Shown here piece by piece: positions 35,336-46,513 of a stretch of DNA of 64,000 bases. The notes under the pieces were generated by a model. The model was not told the DNA's origin and ran no database searches. It saw nothing but the letters and a program-made list of their open reading frames with translations. Each line of letters begins with the position of its first letter. Within the stretch, counting starts at the first letter, position 1. Where the stretch lies: contig JASISA010000022.1 of NCBI GenBank assembly GCA_031771865.1, positions 1,116,001 to 1,180,000 of the forward strand. Direction: 5' to 3'. The position numbers and the translations under genes are program-made. Source of the stretch: Nothophaeocryptopus gaeumannii. Its lineage: Eukaryota > Ascomycota > Dothideomycetes > Mycosphaerellales > Mycosphaerellaceae.

Positions 35336-36442
35336 TCATCCAGGCAGCCACTGCTCCGTATCCCTCCAAGCCTCCTTCCTCCTCTTCCCATCCCTTCCCC
35401 TCTCAACCGCCTCCTCCAACTTCCCCTCCAACCACTCACTATACCTCCCCATATTCTCCCTCGCCACCGCCGCCCTGCCCGGCCTCCAAATCTCCCTTCC
35501 AAACTCCGTACTCTCCCTCCACTGCTCCCGCATATCCCACACGGTGTTGTATCTCCCCAGCTCCTGCGCGCTCTCAAAACATATCCCGTACATTCGACAG
35601 AAACCTTGGAGTTCGGGGACGCAGTCGCGCGAGTGGGAAGTGAAGAGGTGAGGCCACATGTGTTCCCAGACGCGGCCGGCTATGTAGTCGCTCCAGGAGG
35701 TTTGGATGAGCCAGTCCATGTTTTTCTTGTATTGTTCGCGAGGTCTGGATCGGATTGCGGATTTGGTGACGGCGAATTGGCTGCAACATGGTCCTGCCAG
35801 TATCTCCGGGACTCCCTCGTCTTCGCCAAAATTCTCCTTCCAAGCCTGTGCCATCCAAGGCTCCTCTTGCTTAATACTCTCCTTCACCGTCTTCGTAGTG
35901 TTTATCCAATCCGGGCAAGCATCTTTCCAACTCAATCTCAAATTCCAATAGCCCCTCTTCTCCACCTCTTCAAGATCTAGTCTTGACAAGGCGAAGACCA
36001 TGGACTGGCGTAAAGCAGGATCGACATGCCATGCATGTTCCTCAGCATGTACGAATATATTCACATCCGCAAGCTCTTCCGAATCGTAAAAATCGAAGAG
36101 GTACGTGAAGTACATCAATGCCTCCCTCCCCTTATCCAACACTCCTGGCTTGTATTTCGCCCCCTCATCGTCGGAAACATACCGTACAACGCGGAGGTTC
36201 GGGATGCGAAGCGTGTTAGTCCAGGAGGTGTCGTCCTTCTTCGTGGATGCGACGATCAAGTTGACTGTTCGAGAAGTATCAGTTGAAGATGGGTAGTCAG
36301 CCAAATCATGATAGTCTGGACGGTGGAAGTCGAAGCCGTGATTTTGATAGGCCGGGCGGAGGTGGAAGATGAGGAAGTAGACGGGTGGGAGGAGGAGAAG
36401 TGCGAGGGCAGGGGCCCGTAGGCGATAGGGGATGAGGGTCAT
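35336..36442 (-). CDS. DUF3431 type II membrane protein
   Basis: A single exon of 368 residues. A short cytosolic N-terminus precedes a membrane span at about residues 10-28 (ALALLLLPPVYFLIF), and the rest would face the lumen. Family landmarks of DUF3431 are visible: LIVASTKKDDTSW, FTYLFDFYDSEELADVNIFVHA, WNLRLSWKDACPDW, and GPCCSQFAVTK...IRSRPREQY. DUF3431 proteins are widespread in fungi and are suspected to be glycosyltransferase-like, but no activity is established. The gene is intact, of usual length, and on the same strand as CAC2 downstream in this view. The 3' end is very rich in Arg/Glu codons (EEAVERGRDGKRRKEAWRD). Confidence 0.88.
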   Translation of the reverse strand: MTLIPYRLRAPALALLLLPPVYFLIFHLRPAYQNHGFDFHRPDYHDLADYPSSTDTSRTVNLIVASTKKDDTSWTNTLRIPNLRVVRYVSDDEGAKYKPGVLDKGREALMYFTYLFDFYDSEELADVNIFVHAEEHAWHVDPALRQSMVFALSRLDLEEVEKRGYWNLRLSWKDACPDWINTTKTVKESIKQEEPWMAQAWKENFGEDEGVPEILAGPCCSQFAVTKSAIRSRPREQYKKNMDWLIQTSWSDYIAGRVWEHMWPHLFTSHSRDCVPELQGFCRMYGICFESAQELGRYNTVWDMREQWRESTEFGREIWRPGRAAVARENMGRYSEWLEGKLEEAVERGRDGKRRKEAWRDTEQWLPG

Positions 36443-36822
36443 TTGGGAGATGGCATTGTCTGTGTATGTAGCTGTATGTATGAAGTCTACATTACTCGGG
36501 ATGGAGTGAGCAAGAAAATCAAATGGCTGTGGAAGCTGTCGAAGGTGACTGAGCTCGTGGTTGGTTTGCTTGGCAGGGGCCTCGGCGTAACATCGATGCA
36601 GGATTGAAAGGACACCGCGACGCTACTCATATTCGACTAGTATTACTGTGCTACATACGATCTGTCGATTCCAATTCCCGTCGCCGGCCTCTCTGGATCT
36701 TCAGGTCCTTGGTCGTACAGTTTTTGCACCTGTGATGCGCATGTTTGATTCCGTTCCCTCCCAAACGCCTTGCTAAAACTACTCATCAAAAAGCAAACAT
36801 ATGAATACAATGTCGCCGAGAC
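36443..36822. other. intergenic, nothing recognised
   Basis: Upstream of the DUF3431 gene and downstream of CAC2. No gene or repeat seen. Confidence 0.5.
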
Positions 36823-39376
36823 TCATGCTCCGCCGCTGGATGTTGTGGGAGGTTCCGGCGGCGGCGGATGAGCTGCAGCTGCGTTGTCCGCGACTGGAGT
36901 TGGCGCTATTCTGCGCTTCTTTTCGCGACCCTGCTCCTCAGATTCGGAAGTACTGCCAGCATTGCTTTCCCTCTTAACCCCTGCGACTGCTTGTGGAGGC
37001 TGGCTCGCGGTCCCGTTGAGCTGTGACTGGCCTGGTGTCTGCGGAGGTGTAAAGAGAGGCACCGATGAGCTGCTTGCATTCGAACCAACTGCAACCGGTG
37101 GCAGAGATCCCATTGATGGAGTGGGGTTGTTCATGACCGGAGCGTTCTGGTCTGGCACACGAGCGAAGCTCGCTTCGGTCGCTATGCTTGAAGCTGACAT
37201 GCTCCTCGCCGGACTTGCCGGGCGGCCGCCAACATGTCCAGCTGGCGTCGCTGCTCTTGTAAACGGCGATGGTGACGCACGAGCGGTTCCCGTCGATGGT
37301 GTGGGATTGACCGTGCCGCCATTACTAGCACTCGCCTGCTTCACGGAAGTTGCGTTCGTGGCTGGCTGCGCAGATCCACCAATGCCTGTGGGAGTTGGCT
37401 GCGGAGTAGATGCAGCAGAAGTGTTCGCCTTCTGCACAGAGATCGGTGCGGGCGAAGGCCTGCTGCTCGCTCCAACAGGACCTTGGTAGACAGTCCCTAG
37501 TTCGCCTGGTGCAAATGTGAGGGCAGAGCAGAACCCATCCGAAGAGGTCATCAGTAACGTCTGTCCATCGCTCGACCTAAAGTTTGTTAGCTTCAAAATC
37601 TCAAGAAAGCATCCTCCAGCACCTACCAGGCAAGATCGGTGAATGTAGCGTAGTGCAAATTGCTAACCACACACAATGGCTTTTGCTGTTGTGTATCGTA
37701 AAGATGAACAGCATCTTGCGTCGCGACAGCGTAGATGACCCGATAAGGCAGACCAAATGCTGGTACCGGACCTGGCGGTGGCAACGGTGTCGATGGGGTT
37801 GATTCTGAATCCGCACGCGGCCGCGGCGATGCACCGGTTGTCACACTTGGTGACGGTGATGGAGCACTGTTCAATGGCGGTGGCTCCATTGCGGAATGTG
37901 AAGTCGGAGCCCGAGAAGGCATGACTGGTTCTGGTAACAGTGGGATGTCCTCTTCGGTGCGCGTGTCAATGGTGATCTCCTTTGTATCGACATTGGCGCT
38001 GCGGATCTGATAGTAGATGGGAGAGCACTTGACAGCAATCGAGGGCTTTTTGTGGCCTGGCAAGTATGCTACAGGTGGCTTGTTGAGTCCAGCTCTGGTG
38101 TAGATGTAGACTGTGTTGATGATCTCGTCCGTGCTCTTGCCACCGTCTGCAGCAGGATGTGTCGTCTTGAACTGACCAGCCGGTGTGAACAACAAGCTTC
38201 CATCCGGTGCAAACGTCAATCTGCGGAAGAAAGATGTAAAGGTCTCATTAGCGTAGATGTTTGTGTTCCGCACCCCAAGACCGAGACCTCCCGACAAGCT
38301 TGGTGACGCTGACGGCATCACTGCAGGGAGCGGCATGGATGGGCTGGGCGACACAGACCTTCTCACTGATTGCGAGCCGAACGAGGATCGTCGGCTGTGT
38401 GATGTAGGCGGAGGATTCATAGGTAATGCCAGTGACTGCGGCGTGCCTGGAGCAGAAGGCTTCGGGGAGCCCACAGCCTCTGCCATAAGATCTTGCACGA
38501 ACGAAGCTCGATGATTGCCAAGGCCAAGGTCTGGAGGAGCTGGGCTGTTGGAGGAGATTCTCCGCCCCGGGAGGTCCATCTTGGTGACCTTGTTGTGTTG
38601 GTTCAGGGTGAATTGACCATCCTTAGTCTTGAGGGTGTAGATGTGGACCGAGCGATCAGAAGACTGCGTTGCGACATACTCATTCAGAGGGTCCCATGCC
38701 ACGCCTTGCACGTAGTGGTTGTGCTCGGCAATTTGTCGAACTGTTTGGCCTGTATAGAGTTAGCAATCCGGACCGATACCTGTCATCATGTATTGCTTCG
38801 CACCAGTCGAGGCATTGTATATCCGTGCGACGTTGTCCATGCTCCCCGTTATGAAGAACAGTCCGTCTGGTGACCATGCCAGGTCGTATATCTCGGAGCC
38901 ACTGCTTGACCTGCACATGGTCTTGACCCGCCAATGTTCCACATCTTCCTGTCCATCGTCGCCGAAGCTCGAAGCGTACGCGGGATTGTCTGCTGGCGTC
39001 CATAGGAGTACATTGCCGTCATCACCGGCGGTGGCCAGCAATTCGCCTAGAAGAGAATTAGGAGCTGTGCAACAATGACTTGGCTGTTCGCCGCATACCT
39101 TTGGGACACCATCGGACGACATTTACGGCTTGTGTGTGCTTCTTGAGGGTAGAAAGGTATTGGACTTTCCGTTCATCGCCATTGCTCTCTATACTCCAGA
39201 GCTGCCATGACGGTTAGTAAGCTCTCGAACACTTGAAGAGGGCGTATGCCGCGTACTCGAACATTGCCGTCTCCCCCTGCTGTCGCCAGTCTCCCTTTGC
39301 CGTGAGGCTCGAAGTGCGCAGAGTATATGGGGTCGTTGTTGTCGTGCCAAGCGACGAGAAGGGGTGCGGCTTTCAT
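36823..39376 (-). CDS. CAC2: chromatin assembly factor 1 subunit B (CAC2/p60), WD40 protein
   Basis: Exons 39257-39376, 39099-39201, 38804-39046, 37627-38749 and 36823-37576 give 780 residues; introns are 55, 52, 54 and 50 nt. CAF-1 deposits H3-H4 on newly replicated DNA; this subunit is its WD40 propeller. Repeats are visible: IYSAHFEPHGKGRLATAGGDGNVRLW, VNVVRWCPKGELLATAGDDGNVLLW, IYDLAWSPDGLFFITGSMDNVARIYN, VQGVAWDPLNEYVATQSSDRSVHIY, and later FRRLTFAPDGSLLFTPAG and ATFTDLAWSSDGQTLLMTSSDG. Long Ser/Pro-rich linkers and a low-complexity C-terminus with KRESNAGSTSESEEQGREKKRR follow. For the third intron I chose donor 38803, giving STG-QTVRQIAEHNHYVQGV as in relatives. Length is normal for filamentous fungi. 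Confidence 0.93.
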
Positions 39377-40517
39377 GGTGGTGGTAGCTGGCTCGGGGCC
39401 AGTGAGCTCGTGATTGCGGACAAAATGAAGTCGAGTGAAGTGGTCGAGGTTCGGAGAGGGAATGGAAGCGGATCAATCGCGATGAGGCGTGGATCTTGTG
39501 GTGCAAAGAAATGGTTGATTTCAGACGGGGTTGCCGTGAGACTTCCGCTCGATCGATACTCCGAAACGAAGACTAAGTAGCTGAGCCGCCTTGTTGCTCG
39601 ATTACGGCCCCAAAACAAGGCACTACGCATGCACGAGGAGACTATGAGCAAAGTATGGGAGTAGCAGGCAAGGGAGCTGTACTGTCACTGGTGCATTGGT
39701 CATTGGTCATGGTACATTCGACTGTGCACGCTACCTCCACCTCCGATTCAATGCTGGAATGCAGCGAGTTGGGTCTGTGCTTCAACCTGCTTGGCGCCGT
39801 TAGAGCTCTGGCCGAGTGCAAGTGGGGGAGAAGGAGAAGAAGCAAGTCACAACACTGAGCAGGCGAGCCCTTCCTCGTCCCGCCTCGTGCACGACCATCA
39901 CTTTGCCGACAGTACTAGAGTGATCGGCGTGGTGCTGGCAAGGCAAGGCAAGGCAAGGCGGCATCTTCGTCACATGCTGATAATGCAGCCTGTCCGACAC
40001 CACGCGCATTTCTGCCTCACTCATACTACACCGGCATCTCCCGATCAATCAAGTACTGGCAGAACCTGCTTTGTCCACACATTTGACGCGTGAAAACGCG
40101 CAGCGACACGCTCAATACGATGCATTGGCCGCTCCCGGCGCTTCCATCTACTGCGCGCGTTGATTGCAAAACCCTGGCTTGCTCTGCCGCGGACCCCGTA
40201 GAGGTTTCTCTATTCTGATGATTCGCCACCAACAACTGACCAGCACCACCCGCCCATGCCAGCCATCACATACAACGAATGCCGCAAAAGCCTTCCTTTG
40301 GCAACTCTGATGCCAGTTCTGCTCAGGAACACGCGATGCGACGTCCTGATTGAGGGAACTCAGGGACCGGCTACGCGAGGTGCTTCCGGCTTCAACATCC
40401 GGCGCTTCGGTATCCGATTGGACCAGAGTCACTAATGTCTAGCTTTATGTCTCACGTGACTCTATATACGAGGCCCCCGCCCTCTTCGTTTCACACGCCA
40501 GCCGATCTGTTCCACCC
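39377..40517. other. 1.1 kb intergenic
   Basis: The upstream region of CAC2 and the 3' flank of the flavin monooxygenase. It contains a short GGCAA tandem repeat (39936-39960); no gene recognised. Confidence 0.5.
39936..39960. repeat. GGCAA pentanucleotide repeat
   Basis: Four to five tandem copies of GGCAA in non-coding DNA; a possible length-variable marker. Confidence 0.85.
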
Positions 40518-42242
40518 TCACCTGCAGCCCGCAGTCAAGAGGACCCTTCCATCAAGCTGAGGATCGCGGATCTGTGAGAACACTGTCCTCTGCCTCTCAC
40601 TGCGCCTTTCGTACGCTTCCAGCCACTTCTTGGTGTGGCCGGTCATCAAATTCTCGCCAGGTTTGCTTCTGCTATTGTTATTGACCATAGCGACGAGGTC
40701 CTGAACATACCCAGTTTCATCGCCTTGATTCTTCAGCGAGTGAAACGTCCTGCCTGCGCCCTTCCTTTGGACGCGGTCACTGTACTCCTCGCGCATCTTG
40801 GGCCTTGATGGCAACGGCACTCGTCCCGCGAAAACTTGCGCCAGCGCCATTGTCTGGAACTCGAACAGCGAGAACGTGGCGACGTGGTACGGGACTCCAA
40901 TGAATGCCAAGGTCGGGTCATTAATGTACCAGATATCTTTGTGCAGATTGTGCGTCACCTGTCCATTCGTACTGATGGCTTCTTCGTCTGCATCTTCTGG
41001 CTTTACACCGTCCCTATGGTATTGTCTCATGAATGGAAACGAGACATGGTATCCGGTGCCGACGATGACGGAATGTATATTGCACAGCTTCTCACCGGAT
41101 CGGAGAGTGACAGTTGCCGCGACGCTGCCATCCGGTGCCAAGTCAAGCGATTCGGGAACCTCGAAGCTTTGAATTCCGCCTACTCTGGCGCCATTTTCTG
41201 GCAGCAGATGCGAAGGCAAGTCATAAGGTCCGCCTCTACTGGATTGGAAGACTGCGCGAGCATGGGGGCCAAGGTCGCGCGCAATGTCCATCGATGATAC
41301 TCCAGAGCCGATGATGAGAACGTTCTGGTCCTTAAACTTCTCTGGTCGCCGATACAGCTTTGAATGTTGAACACGATCTGGGAAGGCTGCCTTCCATTCA
41401 GCTAGCCCGAGCAGGTCAGGAACGTTGCAGGCATGGTAGTGACCACTGGCTACCACAACGGCATCAAAGGTCTGCGAGACATCAGTAGCTGTTCATCAGA
41501 ACCGGCAGCTGGTTCACTGACATGACTTTCCTCCGAGACCAGGTCCTCGGAATTCATGGGAGTGAGCTTGGCAACATCGACTTTCCATTCATTGCCACTC
41601 TTCTCGACTTTGTTGACCCGCGTATTGAACGAGATTGATCCCAGCACCCCATTCGCTTCGGCAGTATCTTGAATGTAGTCGCCCAAGACATGGTGAGGCA
41701 CGAACTCCTCAGTCCCCGGCTTCCACATCTGGCACGAAAGCTCCATTTCGATTGTCGATACATTGTTCTTGAGTGCGACATACGCTGGCCCAGGAGGTGC
41801 AAAGCTCACTGATGTATCACTTGCTTGGATTTTGGGTGCAGCATATTCCAGACCTGGAGTGCTAATCGGACTATCATGCTTGGTCTCGCCCTGTCTTCGA
41901 ACCAAGTCGTCATACTCTGGAGAATCTCCAGTCGATGGCAGTATCGACGGGTAGGCAGGGTCAAGGGGGGTTCGCTCATCGTACACCCTTCTTGGTCTGT
42001 ATCAGCATGTTGGCCTTCATTATGAAGGAAATCCTGTTAATTGACGGACCAGACACCACCAGCTCGAGAACTGCGCTCATATATTGTCACGTCTAGGCCG
42101 GCACGCTTAAGGTGTACTGCTGCAGACACACCGCTAACACCTGCACCGATCACTGCCTGTACACAATTAGAGATACAAACACATCGTCCTTTATTGATGC
42201 TGAACAGACCACTTTCTTGATATCAACGACCGTCTCAGCCAT
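40518..42242 (-). CDS. flavin-containing monooxygenase (FMO-like)
   Basis: Four exons, 42210-42242, 42050-42156, 41522-41987 and 40518-41471, give 519 residues; introns are 53, 62 and 50 nt. The first exon has only 11 codons (MAETVVDIKKV) and joins directly to AVIGAGVSGVSAA, the FAD-binding GxGxxG (residues 15-20). A second dinucleotide (NADPH) motif is VLIIGSGVSSMDIA near residue 257, and VASGHYHACNVPD is the conserved middle region. FMOs oxygenate nitrogen or sulfur in small molecules using NADPH and O2. The third junction uses acceptor AAGAAG, chosen because it restores GGVWVYDERTPLDP. Neighbours are a transporter stump and a TauD-type dioxygenase, which hints at use of a sulfur- or nitrogen-containing nutrient. 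Confidence 0.9.
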
Positions 42243-42328
42243 TATCGACGAATGTAAGTGCAGCGAGGTACACTTCACGATTAACGAGTATGTTGGCTAT
42301 CGATGAGGCGTATCCAGAGGCATGGTAT

Positions 42329-42699
42329 CTATACGTGCTTTGCCACTGCAGCATAACAAAGACCCATACGATACATAAGGTTCCATCGAGGGCCTGAAAG
42401 CTTACGAGACTCCAATCCATTATCAATCACGCCATCTGCAGGCACAGCCGAGGACGGATCAGCACGCCATACCATACTCTCGGCATCGTTTGGGCTGTCA
42501 GAGTGCTTCTCTTTCATCAGGTAGCCGAGTGATGCGAACGGCAGGATGGCCCAATCGAGTTTGAAGAGGAAGCGGCGCCCTTCCGGAGACTTGTCCAGAG
42601 AGTCCCAGATGTATGACTTCCAGCTTGGTTTCTTGGCTGCGACTGAGGGTTAAATAACTTCTTGGGCGTGGTACTGTCCCTCCTCTTCTGCCCTGACAT
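42329..42699 (-). pseudogene. N-terminal stump of an allantoate-permease-like MFS transporter
   Basis: Exons 42675-42699 and 42329-42636, joined by a 38-nt intron, give an open frame of 110 residues. The start reads KKPSWKSYIWDSLDKSPEGRRFLFKLDWAILPFASLGYLMK, which matches the opening of Dal5/allantoate-permease-type anion:cation symporters up to the first membrane span. It then stops resembling a transporter; the next 60 residues are hydrophilic and unrelated to the family, and the remaining 11 spans are missing. This looks like a deletion relic. Its position between the FMO and TauD-type genes suggests a former transporter of the same small cluster. Short intron and exon limits are less certain. 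Confidence 0.65.
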
Positions 42700-43661
42700 C
42701 TTCGGGTTGACGCATCTTGTCGGATAGACAGTCGGAATGTCAGTCCGCGTGGGAGGTAATGGGAGACAGCGTGATAAAAAGAGAGATACGGCGCTGATCA
42801 TCGGGTAGATATATGTATCTTTACCTTTCGACTTACCGTTCAATGCCGTTATCGACTCTCTCTGCACCTTTCCGGCTGACTGTCCGTACAAAACTTCTTT
42901 CGACTACCTTGACTAGTAGCAAGCCACATGCTCGAACAATACGTTTCAACGCTCGTGCGAATGTAGATGAAGTGGATCTGAAGGGGTATCGTAGAGTCGT
43001 ATCTTGCATCCTCTTCAATGACGTGCTTGGCGAGGTGCTGCTGGCACGGTAGGGATGTGCTCTCAACCACGCGGCCGCCGCGTGCACCATTGAACTCCAA
43101 AGCATGGTAGCAGGTTTCGACATGTTCACAAGACTTGAACATCAGTCATAGTCAATACCGTGCCTGGCCAAGCATTACTTCTCGGGTTCTTGGTATGTCT
43201 GAGCAGTCTTGTCGTCTTCTTGAGTCTTGTGTGTCGGCATCCGGATGTGAAGCTTTGCCAGGCCGAGAGATCAGCGTTGAGGGAAACTCGTATGCGGCGC
43301 AGAAGCAATGAGACGTAGAGGCGATGTCGTGAGAGATGCGAGAATGTCGTGCTTGGACCCTGGCAAGCGCTGTGTCTCCATACTCCGCGAACCACATGCG
43401 AAACGCGTGCCCCAAACTCTTTGACTTTCACATGCCGCTATCGCGCTGGACGACACTGTAGCTGGCAATGAGGGGTCGAGCTATTAGCTATGCACCTCTG
43501 TGGTGATGTACCCAGGATGCTGTCGAATGGCAGTCATCAGGTGAGGTACCATTCGACGATTAGAAATCCGAGCAGTCAGTCTGAAAGGCAGATAAGGCTC
43601 TCGTTCTCCAGTCATCATAGTTGTCTTTTGTCCCGTTCATCCATCAACAGTGCACGCTAAG
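42700..43661. other. upstream region between transporter stump and dioxygenase
   Basis: Divergent upstream region of about 960 bp. Minus-strand frames at 42833-43468 overlap one another and resemble nothing known. Confidence 0.5.
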
Positions 43662-44954
43662 ATGGCCCCGATTGCAATTGATCAGCGCATCACGGACGTT
43701 GTCCAGCCCAAGAAGGACACGTTAGGCCTTCCAGGTCCAACGAAACAGCGACTTGAGAAGGCTGGCGTTGATCTGTCGAGCGGTTACCCATATCGACCAG
43801 CTAAGCCATTGTACCTGCAAGATGCTTTTGAGATTCGAAACGAGGCTTGGCTGCACGACGATGCCGGTGCTCGAGCGGCAAAGAGCAACCCAAGCAAGAG
43901 CAATCTGTTGAAAGCTGCCAGCAAAGTGACCAACCTGACCTCGCATATCGGCACTGAGATCGAAGGACTGCAGTTGAAGGACTTGGATGAACAGCAGCGA
44001 GATGAGCTTGCTCTGCTCATTGCCGAGCGCTCTGTGGTCTTTTTCAGAGATCAAGACCTTTCTCCCCAGCAGCAGAAGGAGCTTGGCGAGCATTATGGAA
44101 AGATCGAGATTCATCCGCAGGTGCCGCAAGTGCCAGGAGTGCCGGGTGTGACAGTAAGTCTAATAAAGCATTCCAAGACAAAGGCCTTCCTCTGACACTC
44201 GTCCTCAGGTCATTTGGCCAGCGCTCATGGCGACGGAGAACACTGCCAACTTCCGCAACCCAGGCGGAGCAAGCAGGTGGCATACTGATCTGGTGCACGA
44301 AAAACAACCAGCTGGCATCACTCATCTCCACAATGATACCGTTCCTTCGATTGGTGGCGACACTCTTTGGGCAAGCGGATACTCGGCATACGAGAAGTTG
44401 TCTCCTGAATTCCGCAAGATCATCGATGGCAGGAAGGCAGTGTATTGGTCCGCTCACACTTATCTTGACAAGAACGATCCAAATGCTGGTCCAAAGAATA
44501 TCGAACGTGTTCATCCGATTGTGAGGGTCCACCCGGCAACAGGTTGGAAGGCCCTGTGGGTCAACCGTGCCTTCACCAAGCGGATCATCGGTCTCGACAA
44601 GGCGGAGAGTGATCTCATATTGGGTTATCTGTTTGACGTTTTCGAGCAGGTGGGTACTTCGTTATGAGTTACATTGGATCCCATGCTGACTCCGAGAAGA
44701 ATGTCGACATTCAGGTTCGATTCAAATGGACCCCTAGAACTTCTGCGCTCTGGGACAACCGAATTACCATCCACAACGCCAGCTGGGAGTAAGTGAGCTT
44801 TCCCTCAGGGATCTTGCTTGTGCTGACTTTCCTCAGTTATGAAGGCAGTGAGCCGCGACACGGCACCCGAGTGACCTCTCTGGCTGAAGAGCCATATTAT
44901 GACGCCGCTGCACCTTCAAGAAGGAATGCCTTGGGACTGGAAGACCCTGAGTAA
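43662..44954 (+). CDS. TauD/TfdA-type 2-oxoglutarate-dependent dioxygenase
   Basis: Exons 43662-44153, 44209-44649, 44700-44788 and 44837-44954 give 379 residues; introns are 55, 50 and 48 nt. Family landmarks: VTNLTSHIGTEIEGLQLKDL, VVFFRDQDLSPQQQKELGEHYGK, iron ligands WHTD (about residue 188) and ITIHNASWD His (about 336), and the 2-oxoglutarate-binding Arg in HGTRVTSL. Relatives such as yeast JLP1 desulfonate taurine and other alkyl sulfonates to release sulfite; others act on different substrates. ATG 43662 follows the family start (MAP). The gene is intact. Lying beside an FMO and a relic transporter, it could belong to a sulfonate- or amine-use cluster; the substrate is not shown by the sequence. 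Confidence 0.92.
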
Positions 44955-45046
44955 AGGCTTCGACAGGCCTTTGAGGAGACGGTGTCTGCAATCAGAGGCG
45001 TTCACCTTCTGTCACCATTGTTCAATCACCAGACTTGAAGCTCATT

Positions 45047-45430
45047 TCAACTCAGGATACCGAGCAAACTCGCTCGAAGCCTGTTGGTGCTTCTGTAGTC
45101 TTCGAAGTAGAGTTCGTCAAGGTTGTCGGAATCAAAGACTTTCAAGGTATGTTTTGTGCAGTCTTCCGTAGTAAGGCCTTGCAGCAACGTGTGGCACCTT
45201 GTGCACTTGTGCGCCTCGATGTCGTCCTCGAAAAGCCAGTAGTCACCGATAGTGTCACCCTTTGCGAAGAATTCGATCCACGAGAAAGTCAGCTCCCAGG
45301 ATAAGGACGCGTCAAAGAGCGGATAGCATTTCGTCGAGACCATAAGAAGTAAGTGCCGATCATCGCCATCCAGGTGAGCGACAATCAGATCGTACAGCAC
45401 GGCGCTGAGGCTGTGTAGACTGGCCATCAT
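45047..45430 (-). CDS. small F-box-like protein, hypothetical
   Basis: A single open frame of 127 residues, starting MMASLHSLSAVLYDLIVAHLDGDDRHLLLMVSTKCYPLF, which has the L-x2-LP-like, I..L....L..VS...Y pattern of a degenerate F-box (the usual Pro is missing). A CTRC pair and a further Cys follow in the C-terminal half; no repeats for substrate binding are present. It might recruit an SCF ubiquitin ligase, but the match is weak. Start context caccATGATGG is good. It lies tail-to-tail with the dioxygenase, whose stop is 92 bp away. It may be a truncated copy of a longer F-box protein. Confidence 0.5.
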   Translation of the reverse strand: MMASLHSLSAVLYDLIVAHLDGDDRHLLLMVSTKCYPLFDASLSWELTFSWIEFFAKGDTIGDYWLFEDDIEAHKCTRCHTLLQGLTTEDCTKHTLKVFDSDNLDELYFEDYRSTNRLRASLLGILS

Positions 45431-46513
45431 GGTGACTTGTTATCTGCGAGTTGTGTGAGGTGCTCCTGTCTTGCCTCTTCGACGTGTTGAAACACACTCT
45501 TGCCACCGGCTCGAGCGTTTTTGACCGTGAGGCATGCTACATCTCAAGTGCCGGTACAAGCAAGGGCTTCTTTCAAGCTCTCCATCAGCCGCATACTGCT
45601 GCAAACAGGATCTGCTCACACTGCGGCGCCATCAACTTTTCAGCTATGTGCGGTCGGCGTGAGTGAAGAGGCTGGTATCGAGCAAACCGACGCATTTGAC
45701 TTTTTTTTTTGGCCAGCCGAGGCTCTTTTCGAGAACTCATCGGAGCCATGTCAACAATCAGTGCCGGGAGATATCGCGAGCGAGTGCTGCTTGAGGCTCT
45801 TTTGGGGGCTTGAGGCTCCCTGAGAGCGTGCAGGGCCTTGATCACACGTGCGCATCGATCAGCCTGCTAGCTGTGGTAGAGCTCGAACGTTCGGGAGCCT
45901 TTACGCTCTGGCGATCCAGGCACAAGGCCGTCTGACATCGGAGCCAAGACACAAGCTAATTGGCTTTGCCGGGTATGGCGGGTAGGTCGGAGCAACTTCT
46001 CACGATACTAAAGTCTCGTCCGTCACCCAAGCGGAGATGGGACAGTATTCCATCCACCGCAGAAGCCCTTCTCACCACTTTGATGGCAATTCCCTTCCAC
46101 AAGTCCACGGCGGCCGTCGCAAGAAGTATGGAGACGTCTTCGGCAGCCGTGCGTTCACATGCAATTTAAGGTTATTTGAGGCTACATCATTGGCCTCGGT
46201 CGATCTTTCTCCACAGTCATCCTCCTCTGCCCACATGCTGCTGCCCCAGCTCCTCTGAGCCGAGTTAGACAGGGAGCGATCGGATGCGGGACGATGACGG
46301 CGGAAGACAAGATGGCTACTCTCTGCCCTCGGCAGCAAGTGTCAAAGCATAGCTTTGGACCAGCTCTTGCTCGTGACGTATATATCAGGCGGGTGTACCA
46401 TTTCTCTTGCTACGCGGTTTCATTGACCTCCTCATATACCCAAGCTCCCTCTCAAACCTCCCCTTGATCCACTAATATCGAAAGATTGGACGTTTAGGGA
46501 ACATACCATCACC
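45431..46513. other. upstream region of malate synthase
   Basis: About 1.1 kb with no supported gene. A run of about ten T lies at 45702-45712. The last 130 bp hold a TATA-like element and a CT-rich leader for MLS1. Confidence 0.5.
46379..46386 (+). promoter_or_regulatory. TATA-like element of malate synthase
   Basis: TATATATC lies about 130 bp before the MLS1 start codon, in the usual range for a fungal core promoter. It is consistent with a strongly inducible gene, but was identified by sequence alone. Confidence 0.35.

Noticed and set aside
38750..38779. An extremely short 30-nt intron in CAC2 (GTATCG...ATACAG)
   Set aside because: Using donor 38803 instead gives a normal 54-nt intron with the same acceptor and restores the conserved junction STG-QTVRQIAEH, so the 30-nt version is not needed.
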